Shown here piece by piece: positions 51,469-61,553 of a stretch of DNA of 64,000 bases (position 1 is its first letter; each line of letters opens with the position of its first letter). Source of the DNA: an uncultured Paracoccaceae bacterium (GTDB lineage: Bacteria; Pseudomonadota; Alphaproteobacteria; Rhodobacterales; Rhodobacteraceae); contig CANMEQ010000006.1 in the NCBI GenBank assembly GCA_947497065.1, forward strand, positions 124,001 through 188,000, in the 5' to 3' direction. Made by a program: the position numbers and the translations under genes. Below the pieces are notes generated by a model. The model was not told the origin of the DNA. It worked only from the letters and a program-made list of their open reading frames with translations, and made no database searches.

Positions 51469-52827
51469 ATGTCTGATTTTGATTACGATCTGTTTGTTAT
51501 TGGCGGTGGTTCTGGTGGTGTGAGGGCGGCCCGTGTAGCTGCGGCGACCGGCGCAAAAGTCGGGCTTGCGGAAGAGTTTCGCATGGGCGGCACCTGTGTG
51601 ATCCGCGGCTGTGTGCCCAAGAAATTGATGGTGTTCGCGTCTGAATTTAACGACGCGTTTGCGGATGCGCGCGCCTATGGTTGGGACGTGGGTGATGGCA
51701 CCTTTAACTGGGCGGACCTGCGCAAACCGTTGCATGCGGAGCTGGACCGTTTGGAGGGGATTTACCGCCGTCTGCTGAACAATTCCGAGGTGACAATTCA
51801 CGATGCACGCGCCACGGTGGCGGGCCCCCATGAGGTTGCACTGGCCGGTGGCACGGTCGTTAGCGCGAAGCATATTTTGGTGGCCACCGGCGGGCACCCT
51901 TCGCTTCCGGATATTCCGGGGGCTGAACTGGGAATTACCAGTAACGATATATTCTTGCTCGATGAGATGCCTAAGAAAATTTTGATCAAAGGTGGCGGAT
52001 ATATCGCCAGCGAATTTGCCTGTATTTTGAATGGGCTTGGGGTTGAGGTGACGCAGTTCTACCGCGGCGATCAGATTTTGCGTGGTTTCGATGATGAGGC
52101 GCGCGCGCTTGTGTCTGAGCAGATGGTCGAGAAGGGTGTTGATCTGCGGCTTGGGTCCAATGCGGCATCTTTGAAAAAGGTCGATGGCGGCATTGAGGTG
52201 ACCGGCGTTGATGGCAAAATCGAAGTCTTCGATCAGGTCATGTTCGCCACAGGGCGGCGCCCGAACACCGATGGACTGGGGCTGGAAGCGGCTGGCGTCG
52301 CGTTGGGGCGCGGTGGCGAAGTTGTGGTGGATGACTATAGCCAAACCAATATCCCTAGCATTTATGCGATTGGCGATGTGACGGACCGGGTTCAACTGAC
52401 ACCGGTTGCGATCCGCGAAGGCATGGCGTTTGTCGAGACGGTGTTCAAAGGAAACCCAACAAAGGTGGATCATGAGCTGATCCCGTCGGCGATTTTCACG
52501 CAGCCCGAAATGGGGACGGTTGGCCTCTCGGAAGAGGCGGCGGGTGCGCAAGAACCGGTTGAGGTTTATGCCGCGACGTTCAAACCGATGCAGTCGTCAT
52601 TCGCGGGACGCCCTGATAAGGTGTTGATGAAATTGATCGTCAGCAAAGCCACGCGGGTTGTGCTGGGCTGTCATATCGTAGGGCCACATGCGGGCGAGAT
52701 GATCCAACTGGCGGGGATCGCCGTAAAGATGGGTGCAACGAAAGAGCAATTCGACCAGACCTGCGCGGTGCATCCGACCATGTCCGAAGAGCTGGTGACG
52801 ATGAAGGAACCTGTGCGCACGACTTGA
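51469..52827 (+). CDS. gor: Glutathione-disulfide reductase
   Basis: A 452-residue FAD-dependent disulfide reductase. The redox-active cysteines are Cys43 and Cys48 in GGTCVIRGCVPKK; FAD site GGGSGGVRAA is at 12-21; the NADPH-binding motif lies in GGGYIASEFACIL; the C-terminal His/Glu are in HPTMSEELVT. The KKLMVFASEF segment is the glutathione-reductase form rather than lipoamide dehydrogenase. It regenerates reduced glutathione. It is separated from hflK by 84 bases in the same direction. Confidence 0.95.
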   Translation: MSDFDYDLFVIGGGSGGVRAARVAAATGAKVGLAEEFRMGGTCVIRGCVPKKLMVFASEFNDAFADARAYGWDVGDGTFNWADLRKPLHAELDRLEGIYRRLLNNSEVTIHDARATVAGPHEVALAGGTVVSAKHILVATGGHPSLPDIPGAELGITSNDIFLLDEMPKKILIKGGGYIASEFACILNGLGVEVTQFYRGDQILRGFDDEARALVSEQMVEKGVDLRLGSNAASLKKVDGGIEVTGVDGKIEVFDQVMFATGRRPNTDGLGLEAAGVALGRGGEVVVDDYSQTNIPSIYAIGDVTDRVQLTPVAIREGMAFVETVFKGNPTKVDHELIPSAIFTQPEMGTVGLSEEAAGAQEPVEVYAATFKPMQSSFAGRPDKVLMKLIVSKATRVVLGCHIVGPHAGEMIQLAGIAVKMGATKEQFDQTCAVHPTMSEELVTMKEPVRTT

Positions 52828-52911
52828 TTTTACGTCCGCGACGTACAGGTATAGACTATCGAATGAGACGGGCCCACGGGAGGGCCGTAACAATAAGGGA
52901 AATCAGGCTTA

Positions 52912-54153
52912 ATGGCTGGAAACAATGGCGGCCCCTGGGGGGGCGGAGGCAACAATGGGGGCGATGACGACGACCGTTTTCGTCCCAGTGGTGGGCGCGA
53001 CGATGGACGCGGCAAGGGCAATGACCCGCAAATCCCCGAGTTTGATGAGATCGTCAACAAAACCAAAGACCAGCTGCGCGTCCTGATGGGCGGCGGTGAT
53101 GGAAACGGCCGTATGGGCGGATCCAGCGGTGGGCCAACGGGCCCGGCTGTGTCGCGCGGGATGATTGGTATTGCTGTTCTGGGCGCTGTGGCGCTTTGGG
53201 CGATGTCCAGCTTTTACACGGTGCGTCCGGAAGAGCAGTCGGTTGAGCTGTTTTTGGGCGAATGTAACGAGCCGTGCACAGGCAGTTCTGGTTTGAATTT
53301 CGCGCCTTGGCCGTTCGTGACCTACGAGGTTATTCAGATCACGCAGGAACGTACGATTGATATCGGCGAAGATGCGGTTCCGCAGGAATTGTCGGAAAGC
53401 CCAGCTGTGTTGCGCCAATTGGACGGTGACACAGGGCTGATGCTGACCGGTGACGAGAACATCGTGGATATTGATTTCCAAGTGGTTTGGAACATCAACC
53501 GCGCCGATCAGTATTTGTTTAACCTAGCTGAACCGGAAGAGACGATTGCGGCTGTGGCTGAATCGGTGATGCGCGAAATTATCGCACAATCCGAGCTGGC
53601 AAACCTGAACCAAGATCGTGATTCCATTGAGCAGCGCATGCAAGAGCTGACCCAATCGACGCTGGACAGCTACGACAGTGGCGTGAACATCGTGCGGATC
53701 AATCTGGGTGCAGCAGATCCACCCGCGACGATGGTTGAGGTGACGGATATCGACGGCCAAGAAAGCCGTACATCCCCGCTGGCGGCCTATCGTGACGTTC
53801 AAGATGCCGAGCAGGAACGCATTCAATTGCAGAACCAAGCAGATGCCTATGCGAACCGTGTTACGGCGCAAGCCCGTGGTAACGCTGCGCAAATTCTTGA
53901 AGTTGCCGAAGGGTACCGTGCCCGCGTTGTGAACGAAGCCGAAGGTGAAGCTGCGCGTTTCGTGTCGGTTTTGGAAGAATACGCCAAGGCGCCGGACGTG
54001 ACCCGTCAGCGTTTGTATTTGGAAATGGCCGAGGACGTGTTTGACACGGCCAACATCATTTTGCTGGACGATCAAGCCGGCGGTGACGGTGGCGTTGTGC
54101 CTTACCTTCCACTGGACCAGCTGCGTCCACAAACATCCGGAGGGTCGAACTGA
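52912..54153 (+). CDS. hflK: HflK, modulator of FtsH protease
   Basis: A 413-residue band 7/SPFH protein. A Gly/Asp/Asn-rich N-terminus of about 80 residues (NNGGPWGGGGNNGGDDDDR) precedes one membrane segment (about 83-100), after which the periplasmic SPFH and helical regions follow (WNINRADQYLFNLAEPEETIAAVAESVMREI). HflK and HflC form a complex that surrounds FtsH. The stop overlaps the hflC ATG (TGATG), showing coupling. This is the standard order hflK-hflC. Confidence 0.97.
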   Translation: MAGNNGGPWGGGGNNGGDDDDRFRPSGGRDDGRGKGNDPQIPEFDEIVNKTKDQLRVLMGGGDGNGRMGGSSGGPTGPAVSRGMIGIAVLGAVALWAMSSFYTVRPEEQSVELFLGECNEPCTGSSGLNFAPWPFVTYEVIQITQERTIDIGEDAVPQELSESPAVLRQLDGDTGLMLTGDENIVDIDFQVVWNINRADQYLFNLAEPEETIAAVAESVMREIIAQSELANLNQDRDSIEQRMQELTQSTLDSYDSGVNIVRINLGAADPPATMVEVTDIDGQESRTSPLAAYRDVQDAEQERIQLQNQADAYANRVTAQARGNAAQILEVAEGYRARVVNEAEGEAARFVSVLEEYAKAPDVTRQRLYLEMAEDVFDTANIILLDDQAGGDGGVVPYLPLDQLRPQTSGGSN

Positions 54154-55040
54154 TGAACAAGACCACGTTTATTATTCCCGTGTTGGTGATCGCGATTGCT
54201 GCGATCCTCAGCTCGATCTTCATCGTAGACGAACGTGAAAAGGCGTTGGTGCTGCGGTTTGGGCGTGTGGTTCAAACGGTGGAAGACCCTGGTTTGGCGT
54301 TCCGTATTCCGTTGGTTGATCAGGTGGTATCCTATGATGACCGGATCATTTCCATCGATATGGAAGCGCAAGAAATCATTCCAAATGACGACCGTCGTTT
54401 GAAAGTGGATGCCTTTGCGCGCTACCGGATCACCGATGTGGAACTGTTTCGGCAGGCGACCGGTGCTGGCGGCGATCAAGCGATTGCCGTGGCTGACAAC
54501 CGGTTGGAAACCATCCTGAACGCGGAAACCCGTGCTGTTTTGGGTTCGGTTTCATCGGGCGACATTTTGTCCACCGACCGTGATGCGCTGATGTTGCGTA
54601 TTCGCAATGGGGCCGCCGTCGAAGCGCGGTCGCTTGGGCTGGAGGTGATTGACGTGCGTTTGAAGCGGACTGACTTGCCGTCGCAAAACCTTGAGCGGAC
54701 GTTCCTGCGGATGGTGTCAGAGCGCCAACGTGAGGCCGAGGACGAGCGGGCCCGTGGTCGCGAAGCGGCGCAGCGGATCACAGCGCTTGCGGATCGTACC
54801 GTTGTCGAGCTGGAATCCGAAGCCAACCGTGAAGCGCAGATCACACAAGGTGAAGCGGATGCGGAGCGCAACGCGATTTTCGCAGAAGCCTACGGCCAAG
54901 ATCAGGAATTTTTCCAGTTCTACCGGTCACTTGAGGCCTACCGCGAAGGTTTGACATCCGGCAACGCCCGTTTGGTCATGCAGCCCCCAGAAGGGTTCTT
55001 TGACTATCTGCGGTCGCCGAACGGGTCGTCTGACCAGTGA
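54153..55040 (+). CDS. hflC: HflC, modulator of FtsH protease
   Basis: A 295-residue SPFH protein with an N-terminal membrane segment (about 5-24) and the HflC phrase DEREKALVLRFGRVVQTVEDPGLAFRIPLVDQV. The coiled-coil region (RQREAEDERARGREAAQRI) and the C-terminal EFFQFYRSLEAYREGL follow. It pairs with HflK and is coupled to it; its stop overlaps the start of the DUF2065 gene (GTGA). Confidence 0.97.
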   Translation: MNKTTFIIPVLVIAIAAILSSIFIVDEREKALVLRFGRVVQTVEDPGLAFRIPLVDQVVSYDDRIISIDMEAQEIIPNDDRRLKVDAFARYRITDVELFRQATGAGGDQAIAVADNRLETILNAETRAVLGSVSSGDILSTDRDALMLRIRNGAAVEARSLGLEVIDVRLKRTDLPSQNLERTFLRMVSERQREAEDERARGREAAQRITALADRTVVELESEANREAQITQGEADAERNAIFAEAYGQDQEFFQFYRSLEAYREGLTSGNARLVMQPPEGFFDYLRSPNGSSDQ

Positions 55041-55240
55041 TAGGGATCGCAGTATTGGCTCTTGGGCTGGTATTGATTGTGGAGGGGCTGGTGTACGCAC
55101 TGGCCCCTTGGCTTATTGAAGACCTGCTTGAGGCGTTGCGCCAGTTGCCGATTGAGGCCCGCCGCCTGTTTGGCGTTCTGGCGATGGCGTTGGGTGCAGT
55201 TCTGGTGGCATGCGCCGACATGCTGGGTGTTTTGGGCTAG
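55037..55240 (+). CDS. DUF2065 small membrane protein
   Basis: A 67-residue protein with two membrane segments (about 2-23 and 43-62), the DUF2065 pattern (ALGLVLIVEGLVYALAPWL). It begins with GTG at 55037, overlapping the hflC stop by four bases, so it is translated with hflK/hflC. This position is conserved in many proteobacteria. The function is unknown, possibly an assistant of the HflKC complex. Confidence 0.88.
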   Translation: MIGIAVLALGLVLIVEGLVYALAPWLIEDLLEALRQLPIEARRLFGVLAMALGAVLVACADMLGVLG

Positions 55241-55372
55241 CCGGGGCCTGCAGGTTTCGGGCTGGCGCACGCGGGCAGATGGGCGTTTTCCTGCCACATA
55301 CCTGTTCACAGACGAGTGACGGTTTGGTGTTAGACATTGCACTGACGGATTGCGCCTCTACATTCATACTAC

Positions 55373-55388
55373 GGGGCGAGAACGCCCC
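55373..55388 (+). promoter_or_regulatory. Hairpin in the degP leader
   Basis: GGGGCG-AGAA-CGCCCC, a six-base-pair stem with a four-base loop, 33 bases before the degP start. It may lie in the 5' untranslated region. It could also end the hflKC/DUF2065 transcript, but no T-run follows. Confidence 0.35.
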
Positions 55389-55420
55389 ACCCGTATTGAG
55401 AAACGTGAAGGAGATGCAAC

Positions 55421-56911
55421 GTGAACAAACCTTTGGTGAGACAGCCGCAGGTCGTCGCGGCGGCGCCCACGCAACCGCAGGATCGGCAGACTTGGATCGC
55501 GGCGTTAATGGTTGGTATGGCCTTGGCTGTGGCAACTGTTGTTCCGGCTAAGGCGCAAGAGCGTCCGACCACATTTGCGGATTTGGCCGAATTGGTCAGC
55601 CCGTCTGTGGTCAACATTACAACCAGCACCGTGATCGCGAACAACACGGGGCCGCAGGGTGTGGTACCGGAAGGATCGCCGTTTGAAGATTTCTTCGAAG
55701 ATTTCGGCAACAACGAACAGCGCCGGTCGTCTGCGCTGGGATCCGGTTTCGTGATTTCTGCTGACGGATTTATCGTCACCAATAACCACGTGATCGAAGG
55801 GGCCGACGAGATTGAGATCGAGTTTTTCCCGGGCGAAGGCCAGCCGTCTGAGCTGTTGCCTGCGGAATTGATCGGCACGGACCCGAACACGGATATCGCG
55901 CTTCTGAAAGTTGAATACGACGAGCCGCTGCAATTCGTGGAATTTGGCGACAGCGACGGTGTTGGTGCCCGTGTAGGTGATTGGGTGATGGCCATGGGCA
56001 ACCCGCTGGGGCAGGGCTTTTCTGTGTCTGCGGGCATCGTGTCTGCGCGCAACCGCTCGCTTCAGGGAACCTATGACGATTACATCCAGACGGATGCTGC
56101 GATCAACCGTGGTAACTCCGGTGGGCCATTGTTCAACATGGACGGTGACGTGATTGGTGTGAACACGGCGATTTTGTCGCCCAATGGTGGGTCGATCGGG
56201 ATCGGGTTTGCGATGTCCTCTGCGGTGGTGACCAATGTTGTCGCACAGCTTGAAGAATTCGGTGAAACACGTCGCGGTTGGCTGGGTGTGCGCATTCAGG
56301 ATGTGACCGTGGATATGGTTGATGCCATCGAAGGTTTGGCTGCTGCGCGCGGTGCGATGGTCACGGATGTGCCTGCTGGCCCTGCGGCGGATGCCGGACT
56401 GGAAAGCGGCGATATCATCCTGACATTTGACGGGATCGAGATCGAAGACACGCGCGAACTGGTGCAGATCGTGGGCAACAGCCCCGTCGGTAAAGAGGTG
56501 GCCGTGGCTGCATTGCGCAATGGCGATATGATTGACCTGACCGTTGTGTTGGGCCGCCGTGAAACCGCAGAAGCCGCCGCATTCCCGGCACAGGACGGCG
56601 AAGAAGCCGCACCTGAAACAACCAATATGCTGGGGCTGACCCTGTCCGAAGTGACGCCAGAATTGGCAGAAGCTATGGGCATCGCCGCGGACGCAGGTTT
56701 GGTCATCGTTGACGTCGAGGCGGACAGCGAAGCCGAAGAAAAGGGTCTGGTGTCAGGCGATCTGATCACCGAAGCGGGCCAACAGAAAATCGCAAATATC
56801 GCTGATTTCGAAGCCCGCGTCGAAGAAGCCCAAGAGGCTGGCCGCAAGTCTTTGCTGCTGCTTGTGCGTCGTGATGGTGCACCACGTTTTGTGGCGCTGG
56901 GTCTGGAATAA
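55421..56911 (+). CDS. degP: Do-family periplasmic serine protease DegP/HtrA
   Basis: A 496-residue HtrA-type protease and chaperone. An N-terminal Sec signal (about 24-45, ending AKA-QE) is preceded by a somewhat long n-region (QPQVVAAAPTQPQDRQ). The triad is His123 (TNNHVIEG), Asp158 (NTDIALLK) and Ser233 (RGNSGGPLFN). Two PDZ domains follow (about 270-360 and 395-490). Known to degrade misfolded periplasmic proteins. Positioned after hflKC, as in many alphaproteobacteria, with a gap of 180 bases that may hold its own promoter. A strong terminator follows. Confidence 0.96.
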   Translation: MNKPLVRQPQVVAAAPTQPQDRQTWIAALMVGMALAVATVVPAKAQERPTTFADLAELVSPSVVNITTSTVIANNTGPQGVVPEGSPFEDFFEDFGNNEQRRSSALGSGFVISADGFIVTNNHVIEGADEIEIEFFPGEGQPSELLPAELIGTDPNTDIALLKVEYDEPLQFVEFGDSDGVGARVGDWVMAMGNPLGQGFSVSAGIVSARNRSLQGTYDDYIQTDAAINRGNSGGPLFNMDGDVIGVNTAILSPNGGSIGIGFAMSSAVVTNVVAQLEEFGETRRGWLGVRIQDVTVDMVDAIEGLAAARGAMVTDVPAGPAADAGLESGDIILTFDGIEIEDTRELVQIVGNSPVGKEVAVAALRNGDMIDLTVVLGRRETAEAAAFPAQDGEEAAPETTNMLGLTLSEVTPELAEAMGIAADAGLVIVDVEADSEAEEKGLVSGDLITEAGQQKIANIADFEARVEEAQEAGRKSLLLLVRRDGAPRFVALGLE

Positions 56912-56930
56912 AGGCCATAACAGACTGGTA

Positions 56931-56959
56931 AAAAGGGCGTCCTGCGGGGCGCCCTTTTT
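56931..56959 (+). terminator. Intrinsic terminator after degP
   Basis: AAAAGGGCGTCC and GGGCGCCCTTTT form a 12-base-pair stem (one G-U) with a TGCG loop, followed by T. It starts 20 bases after the degP stop. Confidence 0.88.
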
Positions 56960-57027
56960 CGTTGATTTACCCCTTTCTTTGTTCGGCGAAGTCTGGCCAG
57001 ATAGGCGAAGCAGAAAGGGCGAAAAAC

Positions 57028-57804
57028 ATGCTTGATGAGATTGTAGACCTCGGGACCTATCCGCTGTCGGAAGATGGTTTTGTGGCGCACTGCGCTGCCA
57101 CATTGGATGACGCGGGTGTTCTGGTTTTGCCCGATTTCATTCAACAGGCGGCCTTGACCCACATGCAACACGAGGCGGTAGAGGGGGAGGCGCAAGCGTA
57201 TTTTTGTGCGCAAGATCACTCGGTCTATCTGACGGCGGATAATCCTGACCACCCGGCAGATCACCCTGCGAACCGCAAGGTCGTGTCGTCCAAGGGGTGT
57301 ATTTGTGATGATGCTGTGGGGGCAAATTCGCCGCTGCGGGGGCTATATGACGATCACACGTTCCGCCGTTTTGTTGCGCAGGTCACGGGGCAGGCGGAGT
57401 TGCACCCCTATGCGGATCCGCTGTCGTCGATCAATATTCACTATGCAAAACGGGGCCAAGAACTGGGCTGGCATTTCGACAATTCGTCATTTGCGATCAC
57501 GCTTTTGATCAACAAGCCTGCGGCAGGCAGCCGGTTTGAATATATCAAAGACCTGCGCGACGCGGACGCGGGCGAGATGAACTATGACGGCGTCGCGGAT
57601 CTGTTGGATGGACGGGTGCAGCCGGATGTGTTGGAGATGGAGCCGGGCACGTTAGTTTTGTTTCGGGGCCGCAATTCGATCCACCGTGTGTCGCCCAACG
57701 AAAGTGATGTCACGCGGATGTTGGCGGTTTTGGCTTATAATGACACGCCCGGAGTGGAGCTGTCAGAAAGTGCGCGTATGACGTTTTACGGGCGTTTGAC
57801 CTAG
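57028..57804 (+). CDS. 2-Oxoglutarate/Fe(II)-dependent dioxygenase
   Basis: A 258-residue protein with the double-stranded beta-helix 2-oxoglutarate oxygenase layout. The iron ligands are His149 and Asp151 (GWHFDNSSF) and His219 (SIHRVSP); Arg230 (VTRMLAVLAY) would hold 2-oxoglutarate. Since Asp151 is present it should hydroxylate rather than halogenate, although the frame resembles the HalD/BesD amino-acid enzymes. The substrate is unknown. The start ATG 57028 follows AAAGGGCG. It is a single gene converging with the lipoprotein gene at 57806. Confidence 0.82.
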   Translation: MLDEIVDLGTYPLSEDGFVAHCAATLDDAGVLVLPDFIQQAALTHMQHEAVEGEAQAYFCAQDHSVYLTADNPDHPADHPANRKVVSSKGCICDDAVGANSPLRGLYDDHTFRRFVAQVTGQAELHPYADPLSSINIHYAKRGQELGWHFDNSSFAITLLINKPAAGSRFEYIKDLRDADAGEMNYDGVADLLDGRVQPDVLEMEPGTLVLFRGRNSIHRVSPNESDVTRMLAVLAYNDTPGVELSESARMTFYGRLT

Positions 57805-57805
57805 G

Positions 57806-58360
57806 TCAGCTTGCGTCACGGGGGACGGCGACCAAACCCAGACTGCGCGCGGTTTGCAGGGTGAGGATATCGGTGTGCACGTCGTTCTGCGCGATTTGGT
57901 AGCGGCCAACTGCGGCAGATGTTTTGGCATCAAGTTGGCCGTTGATCGGTCCGTCGTAATAGCCGCGCGCGATCAGCGCACGTTGAACGGAGGCGATGAA
58001 CGGCGGGGTCACGATAACGGCGCAGGGGATCTCGAATTCAACGTCGCGACGTTCGCGCAGAATATCTTGACGGGTGCGCGTGCTGACGGTGGCAGGGGTC
58101 AGAACCTGCCCGTTGGCATCCAGCGTTTCGGGAACGACGATCTGTTCGGTCACAGTTTCGATCAGGGCTGGCGTTGTTGTTTCGGCCAAACAGGTCTCGG
58201 CTGCAGCATCGACGGTGGCCGGATTGGACAGGGGGCCAATGGGATCTACCACGGCACTGCGCGCAGGGGTATCTGCGGCGCGCGTCACATCGGCATCCAT
58301 GCAGCCTGACAGGCCACATACTATCACAGTCGCGCACAGTGCGCGGGTCGGTTTGATCAT
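57806..58360 (-). CDS. Lipoprotein with a peptidoglycan-binding-like C-terminal domain
   Basis: A 184-residue lipoprotein. The signal peptide ends in the lipobox LSGC (Cys20), and residues 21-110 are a Thr/Ala/Glu-rich linker. The C-terminal 70 residues (IASVQRALIARGYYDGPINGQLDAKTSAAVGRYQ) form a peptidoglycan-binding (PG_binding_1) repeat. It is therefore an outer- or inner-membrane lipoprotein contacting the cell wall. The gene converges with the oxygenase gene. Specific role unknown. Confidence 0.85.
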   Translation of the reverse strand: MIKPTRALCATVIVCGLSGCMDADVTRAADTPARSAVVDPIGPLSNPATVDAAAETCLAETTTPALIETVTEQIVVPETLDANGQVLTPATVSTRTRQDILRERRDVEFEIPCAVIVTPPFIASVQRALIARGYYDGPINGQLDAKTSAAVGRYQIAQNDVHTDILTLQTARSLGLVAVPRDAS

Positions 58361-58373
58361 CTGCTCATCCTAA

Positions 58374-58898
<525 letters not shown>

Positions 58899-58899
58899 C

Positions 58900-59643
58900 A
58901 TGGCGCCGCGTCAGCCGATGTGCACGTTGGGACGTTTTGTGCGCGGCGCCGGTTTGGCGGCGTGCATGGGGCTGGCCGGGGCTGCTGCGGCTGAAACGAT
59001 TGTGGGCGCCCAGTATGAGGGCCCCACGTCGCGCTATGCCCATGCCATTTTGGGCGATGCGATTGAGTTCACCACGCTGGTGATCGAGACGGAAGATTGG
59101 GCCCATAAAGTTCGCTACCGGATCGAGCTGCCGGCCGATCATGTGTTCGAGGATCTGTCCCCTCGGTTGTGGGACATCACCGGCGACGGCGCGCCAGAGG
59201 TTGTGGTGATCGAGACCGACATGGCGTTGGGCGGATCCTTGGCCATCTATGATGCAACGGGCAAGATCGCCGAGACCGCGCATATCGGGCGGCGCAACAG
59301 GTGGTTGGCGCCTGTGGCGGCGGCTGATTTGGACGGGGATGGCCGGATTGAAGTGGCCTTTGTGGATCGGCCCCATTTGGCGAAAGTGCTACGTGTGTTT
59401 GAGTGGGATGGGGCCCAATTGGTGCTGGATGCGGAGCTTGGCGGTTTGACGAACCACCGCATTGGCGAAGATTTCATCAGCGGTGGATTGCGCCGCTGTG
59501 GTGCGGGGCCCGAGCTGGTAACAGCTGATGCGGATTGGTCCGATGTCATGGTGACCACGATGGCCGGTGGCACCTTGCACACGCGATCCATTGGCGCGTT
59601 CAGCGTTGAAAATTTGGCGGCTGCGCTGGCGTGCGGGCTTTAG
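58900..59643 (+). CDS. Exported FG-GAP/VCBS-like repeat protein
   Basis: A 247-residue protein with a Sec signal (about 1-31, ending AAAAETI). The mature part has DxDxDG-type calcium-binding loops, WDITGDGAPEVVVIE (about 96-110) and ADLDGDGRIEVAFVD (about 147-161), as in FG-GAP/VCBS beta-propeller repeats. It starts one base after the ferredoxin stop. Only about three to four repeats fit, fewer than a full propeller, so it may need partners. The final four bases overlap cobS on the other strand. Function unknown. Confidence 0.75.
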   Translation: MAPRQPMCTLGRFVRGAGLAACMGLAGAAAAETIVGAQYEGPTSRYAHAILGDAIEFTTLVIETEDWAHKVRYRIELPADHVFEDLSPRLWDITGDGAPEVVVIETDMALGGSLAIYDATGKIAETAHIGRRNRWLAPVAAADLDGDGRIEVAFVDRPHLAKVLRVFEWDGAQLVLDAELGGLTNHRIGEDFISGGLRRCGAGPELVTADADWSDVMVTTMAGGTLHTRSIGAFSVENLAAALACGL

Positions 59644-60410
59644 CACAGCACCGTTAACGTCAAAAGCACCGCGATTTCAGTGAGTTGTTGCGTCGCCCCG
59701 AGAATATCACCGGTTTGCCCCCCGATTTTTGCCTTTGCGATCCACGCGCAGCCCAGAGTGATGAGGGCTGTGACGGCGATCACGATGAGGGCTGAGAACC
59801 CGAGCAAGATCAGGCTGATGACCGCCGCGATGAGGCAGGCTAGGAGCGCGGTTTGTACCGCCGGCCGCCCGACCGATTGGCTCAGCCCAGTGGCCCGCGC
59901 ATTGGGCAGGGCGGCCATCATCGGCACCATGCTGGCGCGGCTGATGACGGCGGCCACAAGGAGCGTTGCCCAAGGGGCTGTGTCCAACAGCACGGTCAGC
60001 GCTTGCCACCGCAGCCCAAGCCCGAGGACCAACGCGATCACACCGTAGGCGCCGATACGGCTGTCTTTCATAATCTCCAACCGGCGCGCTGTGTCCCAGC
60101 CGCCCCACAGCCCATCGGCGCTGTCTGACAGCCCGTCTTCGTGCAGTGCGCCTGTGGTGATGACCAGCGTACCCAAAGTGAGGCCCGCCACCAAAGCCAC
60201 GGGCAGGCCGAGCCACAAAGCGATCTGCGCGACACACCCAGCCAGCATCGCGATCAACGCACCGGCCAGCGGATAGGCCCAAGCCGCTTTCGCCCCGCGC
60301 GCTGTGGCGCGATCTGTGTTCACGCGCACGGGCAGGCGCGACAGCAAACCTACCGCGGCGGGCAGATCTGACAGGGCGATCAGGGCAGATGTGTCGTCAG
60401 GGCGCGTCAT
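59640..60410 (-). CDS. cobS: Adenosylcobinamide-GDP ribazoletransferase (cobalamin synthase)
   Basis: A 256-residue membrane enzyme that joins alpha-ribazole to adenosylcobinamide-GDP late in vitamin B12 synthesis. GLLSRLPV, AAWAYPLAG and HEDGLSDSADGLWGG are the conserved segments, the last with the metal-binding acids. Several membrane segments follow. It diverges from cobT over 74 bases, so the two share a promoter region. The last four bases overlap the FG-GAP-like gene. Confidence 0.95.
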   Translation of the reverse strand: MTRPDDTSALIALSDLPAAVGLLSRLPVRVNTDRATARGAKAAWAYPLAGALIAMLAGCVAQIALWLGLPVALVAGLTLGTLVITTGALHEDGLSDSADGLWGGWDTARRLEIMKDSRIGAYGVIALVLGLGLRWQALTVLLDTAPWATLLVAAVISRASMVPMMAALPNARATGLSQSVGRPAVQTALLACLIAAVISLILLGFSALIVIAVTALITLGCAWIAKAKIGGQTGDILGATQQLTEIAVLLTLTVLC

Positions 60411-60484
60411 CAGGGCGTTTCCGTCTTTTCAATTTGTTCCTATTCGGTAGACAGTGCGTCAACAGATTGCAATGAGGCCGACCC

Positions 60485-61495
60485 ATGACCGCACCTTTCG
60501 CCAACCTTGATGAGTTTCGCGCCGTTTTGGCATCGGCCACAGGCCCCGATATGGAAACCCTGGCCGCCGCCAATGACCGCAACGGCCAGCTGACCAAACC
60601 GCCGGGCGCGTTGGGCCGTTTGGAAGATTTGGCGATTTGGTACGCGGGCTGGGTTGGCACGGCGCAACCGCAGATCACAGCACCACAGGTTTTGATTTTC
60701 GCAGGCAATCACGGAATTTGCGCGCAAGGCGTTTCGGCGTTTCCAGCAGAGGTGACCGCGCAAATGGTCGCCAATTTTGAACACGGCGGTGCGGCGATCA
60801 ATCAGTTGAGCCGTGAATTCGGGGCGGATATGACCGTGCATGCCTTGGATTTGGACATGCCGACACAGGATTTCACACAAAGTGCTGCGATGTCCGAGGC
60901 GGAGGTTGTGCAGGCCCTGTTAACAGGCTGGGGTGCTGTGAACCCCGAGAGTGATCTGGTCGTGACCGGTGAGATGGGCATCGGCAACACCACTTCTGCT
61001 GCGGCGGTTGCGGCGGCTGTCTTGGGCGGGGCTGCCGAAGATTGGGTTGGCCGTGGTACGGGCGTCGATGATGCTGGCTTGGCACGCAAGGTTGATGTTG
61101 TGGCGCGGGGTTTGGCGCTGCACGATGTGGCCGACCCGTTGGAGGCCTTGCGGTGTTTGGGCGGGCGCGAATTGGCAGCCATGGCAGGCGCGATTGCGGC
61201 AGCGCGCCATCACCGTATCCCTGTGATTTTGGATGGGTTTATCTGTTCGGCTGCGGCGGCCTGCCTAGAGAAGGCGGCACCGGGGGCCTTGGACCATGCA
61301 GTGGCCGGGCATCTGAGCGCCGAGGGCGCACATGAGGCGCTGTTGGACGCGCTGGATAAACGCCCGCTTTTGTCACTGGGGCTGCGGCTGGGCGAAGGGT
61401 CCGGTGCAGCACTGGCGATTGGGATTTTGAAAGGCGCGATTGCCTGTCATTCCGGCATGGCGACCTTTGCCGAGGCGGGCGTCGCGGACGGGTGA
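60485..61495 (+). CDS. cobT: Nicotinate-nucleotide-dimethylbenzimidazole phosphoribosyltransferase
   Basis: A 336-residue enzyme that makes alpha-ribazole phosphate from dimethylbenzimidazole and nicotinate mononucleotide for the lower ligand of B12. The conserved segments are [48 protein letters not shown] and [15 protein letters not shown]. The start ATG 60485 lies 74 bases from the divergent cobS start; no B12 riboswitch is recognisable in that gap. A bidirectional terminator follows at 61515. Confidence 0.97.
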   Translation: MTAPFANLDEFRAVLASATGPDMETLAAANDRNGQLTKPPGALGRLEDLAIWYAGWVGTAQPQITAPQVLIFAGNHGICAQGVSAFPAEVTAQMVANFEHGGAAINQLSREFGADMTVHALDLDMPTQDFTQSAAMSEAEVVQALLTGWGAVNPESDLVVTGEMGIGNTTSAAAVAAAVLGGAAEDWVGRGTGVDDAGLARKVDVVARGLALHDVADPLEALRCLGGRELAAMAGAIAAARHHRIPVILDGFICSAAAACLEKAAPGALDHAVAGHLSAEGAHEALLDALDKRPLLSLGLRLGEGSGAALAIGILKGAIACHSGMATFAEAGVADG

Positions 61496-61514
61496 TCTGG
61501 CGCCTCATGGGATC

Positions 61515-61553
61515 GAAAAAAAGGGCTGCACCACATCGGTGTGGCCCTATTTT
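61515..61553. terminator. Bidirectional terminator between cobT and the antiporter gene
   Basis: GGGCTGCACC (61523-61532) and GGTGTGGCCC (61538-61547) form a ten-base-pair stem (two G-U) with a five-base loop. AAAAAAA precedes and TATTTTGT follows, so it can stop both converging transcripts. The antiporter stop codon lies at the right edge. Confidence 0.8.

Noticed and set aside
57028-57804. Halogenase of the BesD/HalD type
   Set aside because: The iron-binding motif is HFD with Asp; halogenases replace this acid with Gly or Ala.
60411-60484. Cobalamin riboswitch between cobS and cobT
   Set aside because: The 74-base gap is too short for a B12 riboswitch and has no recognisable B12 box.
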